Positions 5,359-9,064 of a DNA stretch of 9,064 nt are shown one piece after another. Each line of letters starts with the position of its first letter. Position 1 is the first letter of the stretch. The notes beneath the pieces were generated by a model, which saw only the letters and a program-made list of their open reading frames with translations, was not told where the DNA came from and did no database searches. Position numbers and translations under genes: made by a program. This DNA comes from an uncultured Eubacteriales bacterium (GTDB lineage: Bacteria; Bacillota; Clostridia; Oscillospirales; Oscillospiraceae). Location: the NCBI GenBank assembly GCA_900546075.1, contig URBH01000070.1, forward strand, positions 1 to 9,064, given 5' to 3'.

Positions 5359-6621
5359 TTACTCCTTTTTGATGCTGTCCCAGTATTGCTTCGCCGCCTG
5401 TTCCAGCCTGTTGGGGCCGTATTCGTAATAGCATGTGCCCGCCAGCTCGTCCGGCAAATACTGCTGCTTCACCCAGTGGTTGGGGTAATTGTGGGGGTAG
5501 AGATACCCCTGCTCCCGCTCCATGGTGTAGGTATCCGCGTGGACGTTCTGCAAATGCCGGGGGAAATCCCCGGATTTTCCATTGCGCACGTCGTCCAGCG
5601 CCGCGTCAATGGCAAGATAGGCAGAATTGGACTTTGGACTGGTGGCCATCAGCACGGCGGCATCCGCCAGGGGGAGCCGCGCCTCCGGCATTCCCAGTTT
5701 CAGCGCCATGTCCACGCAGGCGTTGACGATGGGCAGGATCTGAGGATAGGCCAGCCCCACGTCCTCCGCCGCGACGCACATCAGGCGGCGGCAGGCAGAG
5801 GGCATCTGCCCGGCTTCCAAAAGCCTTGCCAGATAGTGACAGGCGGCGTCCGGGTCGGAGCCGCGGATGGATTTGTGGAGGGCGGACAGCAGGTCGTAAT
5901 AGTTGTCCCCGTCCCGGTCGGCGCGGAGGGCGCTTTTCTGGGTGACCTCCTTGGCGTCCGCCAGGGTCAGAGGAAGTTTCCCGTCCTGAGGAATCCCCGC
6001 GGAAAACAGCACCTCCACCGCGTTCATGGCCTTGCGCAGGTCGCCGCCGCAGGAGGACGCAATGTATTCCAGCGCCCCGTCTTCCGGAACGGCGGTCAGC
6101 GCGGTACGCTGTTCCATGAAGGAAACCGCCCGGCGTACCGCCTGCAAGGCGGCGGACGCGGAAATCTGCTTGAATTCAAAGACGGTGGAGCGGCTTAAGA
6201 TCGCGTTGAACACATAGAAATAGGGATTTTCCGTGGTGGAAGCGATCAGGGTGATCTTGCCGTTTTCGATGTGTTCCAGCAGGGACTGCTGCTGCTTTTT
6301 GTTGAAGGACTGAATCTCGTCCAGATACAATAGCACCCCGTTGGGCGCCATGAAGGTGTCCAGCTGTGACACGATCTCCTTGATATCCGCTGTGGAAGCG
6401 GTGGTGGCGTTGAGCTTGTAGAGGGTGCGGTTGGTCTGCTTGGCGATGATGTTGGCAACGGTGGTCTTTCCCGTGCCGCTGGGGCCGTAGAACACCATAT
6501 TGGGGATATTCCCCGAATCGATCAGGCGGCGCAGCACCGCGCCCTTGCCCAGAATATGCTCCTGACCGTAGACCTCGTCCAGTGTCTGCGGCCGCAAAAG
6601 ATCGGCGAGTGGTTGATACAT
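5359..6621 (-). CDS. rarA: Replication-associated recombination protein A, AAA+ ATPase RarA/MgsA
   Basis: RarA is a clamp-loader-like AAA+ ATPase that acts at stalled replication forks and with RecA, SSB and the replisome. The 420 residues match bacterial RarA. They show an N-terminal RPQTLDEVYGQEHILG (10-25), Walker A GPSGTGKT (46-53), Walker B LLYLDEIQ (97-104, D101/E102), sensor 1 STTEN (128-132) and an SR finger (S143-R144). The C-terminal part has the family landmarks DPDAACHYLARLL and AYLAIDAAL, ending in the YLPDEL region. GGAAGG lies about 8 bp before the ATG at 6621. It is the first gene of a pair with the DUF951 gene, and a terminator for the upstream G3E operon lies between it and that operon. 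Confidence 0.94.
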   Translation of the reverse strand: MYQPLADLLRPQTLDEVYGQEHILGKGAVLRRLIDSGNIPNMVFYGPSGTGKTTVANIIAKQTNRTLYKLNATTASTADIKEIVSQLDTFMAPNGVLLYLDEIQSFNKKQQQSLLEHIENGKITLIASTTENPYFYVFNAILSRSTVFEFKQISASAALQAVRRAVSFMEQRTALTAVPEDGALEYIASSCGGDLRKAMNAVEVLFSAGIPQDGKLPLTLADAKEVTQKSALRADRDGDNYYDLLSALHKSIRGSDPDAACHYLARLLEAGQMPSACRRLMCVAAEDVGLAYPQILPIVNACVDMALKLGMPEARLPLADAAVLMATSPKSNSAYLAIDAALDDVRNGKSGDFPRHLQNVHADTYTMEREQGYLYPHNYPNHWVKQQYLPDELAGTCYYEYGPNRLEQAAKQYWDSIKKE

Positions 6622-6651
6622 ATGGATGCCCTTCCTGTGCTTATTTCTTAC

Positions 6652-6680
6652 ACTATATCATATCCCCGGCGAAATTGCAC
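6652..6680 (-). promoter_or_regulatory. Probable rarA promoter
   Basis: Reading leftward, TATAGT (6657-6652) is preceded by TGA, giving an extended -10. The -35 is poor: TGCAAT at 16 bp spacing or GTGCAA at 17 bp. It lies between the terminator of the G3E operon and the rarA start, and the leader would be about 25 nt. Confidence 0.55.
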
Positions 6681-6704
6681 TATCTTTTTTGCGAAATTTT
6701 GTTC

Positions 6705-6731
6705 AAAAAAATCCCCTCTTTTCAGAGGGGA
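6705..6731 (-). terminator. Rho-independent terminator of the G3E GTPase operon
   Basis: Reading leftward, a stem of AGTCCCCTCT type (CCCCTCT at 6713-6719 paired with AGAGGGG at 6724-6730, plus the T6712-A6731 pair) with a 4-base loop is followed immediately by a run of seven T residues. It lies 9 bp beyond the stop codon of the second G3E gene, an almost textbook intrinsic terminator. Confidence 0.92.
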
Positions 6732-6739
6732 CTTTCCTG

Positions 6740-7684
6740 TCAGAATGTCGCAACATCCGGGTCGGCGGGCTGGGCGTTTTTTGTGACCTCCAGCGCCGTC
6801 AGAACGGGGCCAAGCTCCCCTTTGTACAGGGGGTGCTTCTCCGCGGTGATCTTCGCCGTGACCATGACCCAGGAGCGAGGCTCCAGTGTCCCCGCCTGAT
6901 CGTACCGGCAGGGAATGCCGCAGAACTGGATATCCTCCACGCAGCAGGTCATCACGAACCGGCCGGGGGCAAACATGCCGTTCCTGTCCCGGCGAAGCAT
7001 GGCCACCTGAGCCTTGAAGCTGACGGTTTTTCCGTCGTACTTCTTCGGCTCCTCGGTCACGTCCCGGTAAAACAGGGCATAGTCCTCGTCCTTCACCTGA
7101 ATGACAGGGGCGTTGATGTCAAAGGGCAGCGGGTCTTCGATCTCGTCGTAGGAGGTGGAGCCGTCGGTGTAATCGTACAGAATGTCGATGCGGCGGTTGG
7201 CCGCCCGCGCCAGCTTGTGCAGGGGCATGACGTCCGCGCCTTTTTCCAGCCGATTGAATACCACCATCTGGGCGCCCACCAGCTTGTCCATCACCAGATT
7301 GCGCATATTGGCGTTATATGCCATGATGGTGGTGGCGTCGGCAAACATGACCTCCTGGGCAACCGCCCAGTTCTCCGGGAAGCGCATATACAGATCGCCC
7401 ACCTGCTGCATACCGTTCAGCTCGGCGACCACACGCTGCGCCTTGTACTGTTTCGCCAGCGCCTGAAGCTCCTTGGTGGTAACGGTCTGCTGATCCAGGG
7501 TTTCCAGGTACACGTTCTTGTGGGGGTAGGTGGAGAAATCATACTCCTCCTCCCCTTCCTCAAACACCAGCAGCAGCGTCCGCTCGCCGGCGTTGAAGCG
7601 CTCGTCCTCCAGGGTCTCCTGAATGAACTTGGTCTTACCGGAATCCAGGAACCCGGTAAAGGCATATACGGGAATCTGCACCAT
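6740..7684 (-). CDS. CobW/G3E-like P-loop protein fused to a YcgQ-type (TIGR03943/DUF1980) C-terminal domain
   Basis: This 314-residue cytosolic protein starts with a G3E-type P-loop, GFLDSGKT (11-18). The rest of the GTPase core is altered: FEEGEEEYD (41-49) stands where G3E proteins have ENEFG; the CxCC metal motif is absent; VVAELNGM (85-92) replaces the IEPSG segment; and FNRLE (143-147) replaces NKxD. Residues about 200-305 resemble the C-terminal domain of YcgQ-like TIGR03943 proteins: YDGKTVSFKAQVAM (216-229), GRFVMTCCVEDIQFCGIPC (241-259) and SWVMVTAKI (271-279). Cysteines 247, 248, 255 and 259 could bind metal. YcgQ family proteins occur with YcgR-type permeases and zinc-responsive genes, so metal trafficking is inferred. 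The gene follows the His-rich G3E gene after 3 bp, with GGGGTG 6 bp before its ATG, so the two products probably act together. Fusion assignment is from recall of motifs. Confidence 0.78.
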   Translation of the reverse strand: MVQIPVYAFTGFLDSGKTKFIQETLEDERFNAGERTLLLVFEEGEEEYDFSTYPHKNVYLETLDQQTVTTKELQALAKQYKAQRVVAELNGMQQVGDLYMRFPENWAVAQEVMFADATTIMAYNANMRNLVMDKLVGAQMVVFNRLEKGADVMPLHKLARAANRRIDILYDYTDGSTSYDEIEDPLPFDINAPVIQVKDEDYALFYRDVTEEPKKYDGKTVSFKAQVAMLRRDRNGMFAPGRFVMTCCVEDIQFCGIPCRYDQAGTLEPRSWVMVTAKITAEKHPLYKGELGPVLTALEVTKNAQPADPDVATF

Positions 7685-7687
7685 GCT

Positions 7688-8824
7688 TTACACCCCGAAC
7701 AGTGCGGCTACGCCCGCTTCATCCAGCTTGGAGCCGATGACGCAGAGCTTGCCGGTGATGTCGGCGCTGCCGGTACGGACGTTGCATTCCTCGGGAACAT
7801 AGTCGAAATGAATCCAGGTGCCGTCCACGGCGGGCAGGATGCCCTTGGCTCTGAGGATGGTGCCGTACTTGCCGGAATCCAGCTCATGCAGCGCCGCCTC
7901 AACGGAAGCCTTGTCAAACTTCTTGGCAGTTTCTACACCCCAGGAGGTGAACACCTCGTCGGCGTGGTGATGATGGTGGTGATGCTCATGCTCGTCGTCA
8001 TCATCGTGATGATGGTGGCAGCAGTGGTGGTCATGCTCATCGTCGTCATCATGGTGATGATGGCAGCAGTGATGGTCATGTTCCTCTTCGTCATCATCAT
8101 GGTGGTGATGATGCTCGTGTTCCTCATCGTCATCCTCGTCATGATGGTGATGGCAGCAGTGATGCTCTTCTTCCTCGTCATCTTCCGCCAGACGCTCTAT
8201 CTCCATCTTCGCCAGCTCCGCCGCGACGGATGCCTTGCCTTCCAGCGCCTCGATCAGCTGCTCGCCCGTCAGCTCGCCCCAGGGGGTGGTGACGATGGTG
8301 GCGACGGAATTATGCTCCCGCAGCATGGCAACGGCGGTGTCCAGCTTGCTCTGAGGGATGGAATCGGTACGGGACAGGATAATGGTGGAGGCGGTTTCGA
8401 TCTGATTGTTGTAGAACTCGCCGAAGTTCTTCATATACACCTTGACCTTGCCCGCGTCGGCCACGGCCACGGTATAGCCCAGGGTGACATCGTCGTTCGT
8501 CACCTTACTCACGGCGGCGATGACGTCGGACAGCTTGCCAACGCCGGAGGGCTCGATGAGGATGCGGTCGGGATGGTACTCGGCGATGACCTTCTTCAGT
8601 GCCTTGCCGAAATCGCCCACCAGGGAGCAGCAGATGCAGCCGGAGTTCATCTCGGTGATGTTGATGCCGGAATCCTGCAAAAACCCGCCGTCAATGCCGA
8701 TCTCGCCGAACTCGTTCTCGATCAGCACCAGCTTCTGCCCCTTGTAGCTTTCAGCGATCATCTTTTTGATCAGGGTCGTCTTGCCCGCGCCGAGAAAGCC
8801 GGAGAAAATATCAATTTTTGTCAT
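7688..8824 (-). CDS. CobW/COG0523 (G3E) GTPase, putative metallochaperone with His/Cys/Asp-rich repeat insert
   Basis: G3E GTPases of COG0523 deliver metals such as zinc or cobalt to client proteins using GTP hydrolysis. This 378-residue member has Walker A GFLGAGKT (9-16), ENEFGEIGIDG (36-46), the family metal motif C63-I-C65-C66, and ILIEPSGVG (88-96). The nucleotide-base motif is SRTD (151-154) rather than NKxD, so base specificity may differ. Residues 214-288 are five 15-residue units rich in His, Asp, Glu and Cys, with 34 His and six Cys, three units carrying HHCCHHHH. This is far richer than an ordinary His loop and suggests storage or buffering of zinc, nickel or a similar metal. The C-terminal domain (about 289-378) has the CobW_C-like TILRAKGILP (314-323) and WIHFDYV. 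AAGGTG lies about 7 bp before the ATG. First gene of a two-gene operon. Confidence 0.93.
   Translation of the reverse strand: MTKIDIFSGFLGAGKTTLIKKMIAESYKGQKLVLIENEFGEIGIDGGFLQDSGINITEMNSGCICCSLVGDFGKALKKVIAEYHPDRILIEPSGVGKLSDVIAAVSKVTNDDVTLGYTVAVADAGKVKVYMKNFGEFYNNQIETASTIILSRTDSIPQSKLDTAVAMLREHNSVATIVTTPWGELTGEQLIEALEGKASVAAELAKMEIERLAEDDEEEEHHCCHHHHDEDDDEEHEHHHHHDDDEEEHDHHCCHHHHDDDDEHDHHCCHHHHDDDDEHEHHHHHHHADEVFTSWGVETAKKFDKASVEAALHELDSGKYGTILRAKGILPAVDGTWIHFDYVPEECNVRTGSADITGKLCVIGSKLDEAGVAALFGV
7961..8185. repeat. Five in-frame 45-bp tandem repeats encoding the His/Cys-rich insert
   Basis: The 225 bp are exactly five units of 45 bp (15 codons each), residues 214-288 of the G3E GTPase. 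The codons are almost all GAY, GAR, CAY and TGY. Units 1, 3 and 4 end in HHCCHHHH, while units 2 and 5 end in uninterrupted His runs. Unit boundaries keep the reading frame, so copy number could vary without breaking the protein. Confidence 0.85.
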
Positions 8825-8860
8825 AAAAAAACACCTTCTGTATAAAATTCTCTAACGTTT

Positions 8861-8889
8861 ATTATATCACTTCCTGTCAACTGCTACAA
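8861..8889 (-). promoter_or_regulatory. Promoter of the G3E GTPase operon
   Basis: Reading leftward, TTGTAG (8889-8884) and TATAAT (8866-8861) are 17 bp apart, with TGA before the -10 (extended -10). The predicted start near 8854 leaves a leader of about 30 nt before the ATG at 8824. I see no palindrome matching the Bacillus Zur box (AAATCGTAAT-N-ATTACGATTT) over or near it. Confidence 0.75.
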
Positions 8890-8933
8890 GTAAATTTTCT
8901 TCCATATTTTTCTTTTTGCAGGCAAAAACACCG

Positions 8934-9011
8934 CCTCGACGTTTGATGGGTGGTTGTGAAACAGTGAATGGAGCGTATCGGTACAGATACGCTCCATTTC
9001 TCGTGTCGAGG
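8934..9011. other. Nested inverted repeats upstream of the G3E operon
   Basis: An outer 7-bp arm pair, CCTCGAC (8934-8940) and GTCGAGG (9005-9011), encloses a perfect 13-bp hairpin, AATGGAGCGTATC (8967-8979) with its complement at 8986-8998 and a 6-base loop. The inner hairpin could terminate a gene lying to the right, transcribed leftward, though only a weak T-tract follows on either strand. The outer arms suggest a larger folded RNA or a small repeat element. It ends just before the second MITE-like repeat. Confidence 0.55.
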
Positions 9012-9018
9012 TACAGCC

Positions 9019-9064
9019 CCTTGGCTCTCCCTCTGGGAGAGCTGTCACCGAAGGTGACTGAGAG
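9019..9064. mobile_element. MITE-like palindromic repeat element, left end of second copy (cut by window edge)
   Basis: The 46 bases starting CCTTGGCTCTCCC match the left end of the element at 2601-2646 with a single change, C to A in the loop of the internal TCACC/GGTGA hairpin. The window ends within it, so the full length and right terminal repeat cannot be seen. It has the same orientation as the complete copy. Confidence 0.85.

Noticed and set aside
5015..5434. In-frame N-terminal extension of SpoIIGA
   Set aside because: It crosses a promoter, a terminator and the DUF951 gene; the TTG at 5014 has a strong ribosome binding site and starts the typical SpoIIGA sequence.
7961..8185. 45-bp repeats considered as a CRISPR array
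   Set aside because: The units are contiguous without unique spacers and are in-frame coding sequence for a His/Cys-rich insert.
6626..8845. A 739-codon rightward open frame antisense to both G3E genes, with a very hydrophobic middle
   Set aside because: It is the complement of two well-recognised leftward genes. The hydrophobic run is merely His/Asp codons (CAY, GAY) read on the other strand as Met/Val/Ile, and it also crosses a terminator and a promoter.
8861..8880. Perfect TTGACA (leftward, 8880-8875) as -35 for the G3E operon
   Set aside because: It is only 8 bp from the TATAAT, too close; TTGTAG at 17 bp fits instead.

Overview
The window looks like chromosomal core sequence from a spore-forming Clostridia member (Firmicutes). 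It is probably close to the gut Oscillospiraceae/Ruminococcaceae. The evidence is an adjacent spoIIGA-sigE sporulation pair, a Rex repressor, a DUF951 gene, strong GGAGG-type ribosome binding sites, sigma-A-type promoters and a rather GC-rich base composition. A MITE-like palindromic repeat that I associate with such genomes appears once in full and once cut by the right edge. The taxonomic call is inference; no rRNA is present.

Layout: two rightward genes lie at the left, ogt (O6-alkylguanine-DNA alkyltransferase, 186-719) and a GNAT acetyltransferase (819-1298), each with its own promoter. They converge, across a 13-bp GC-rich hairpin, on a leftward exported L,D-transpeptidase-like protein (1333-2508). 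Every remaining gene is leftward. In the direction of transcription, from the right edge, they are: a CobW/G3E GTPase with a very His/Cys/Asp-rich metal-binding insert (7688-8824); a second, degenerate G3E-like protein with a C-terminal YcgQ-type (TIGR03943/DUF1980) domain (6740-7684); rarA (5359-6621) with a DUF951 gene 3 bp behind it (5161-5355); spoIIGA (4241-5014, TTG start) overlapping sigE (3540-4244) by 4 bp; rex (2813-3463); and the transpeptidase-like gene.

How the genes work together: SpoIIGA is the membrane protease that activates pro-sigma-E in the mother cell, and the two genes are translationally coupled. The two G3E genes form a two-gene operon (3-bp gap) that most likely handles a metal, probably zinc; the substrate is inferred. 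RarA and DUF951 form another operon ending in a terminator whose hairpin begins inside the DUF951 stop region. Rex is transcribed from its own promoter, whose -35 overlaps the sigE stop codon.

The least ordinary parts are the G3E pair, the ATCGAT-rich palindromic leader of rex combined with an atypical Rex wing, the MITE-like elements, and a consistent use of extended (TGn) -10 elements at every housekeeping-type promoter. The only promoter without one is spoIIGA, which has an over-long spacer and a Spo0A-box-like heptamer. I see no wholly new multi-gene system; the strongest candidate for under-described biology is the paired metal GTPase operon.
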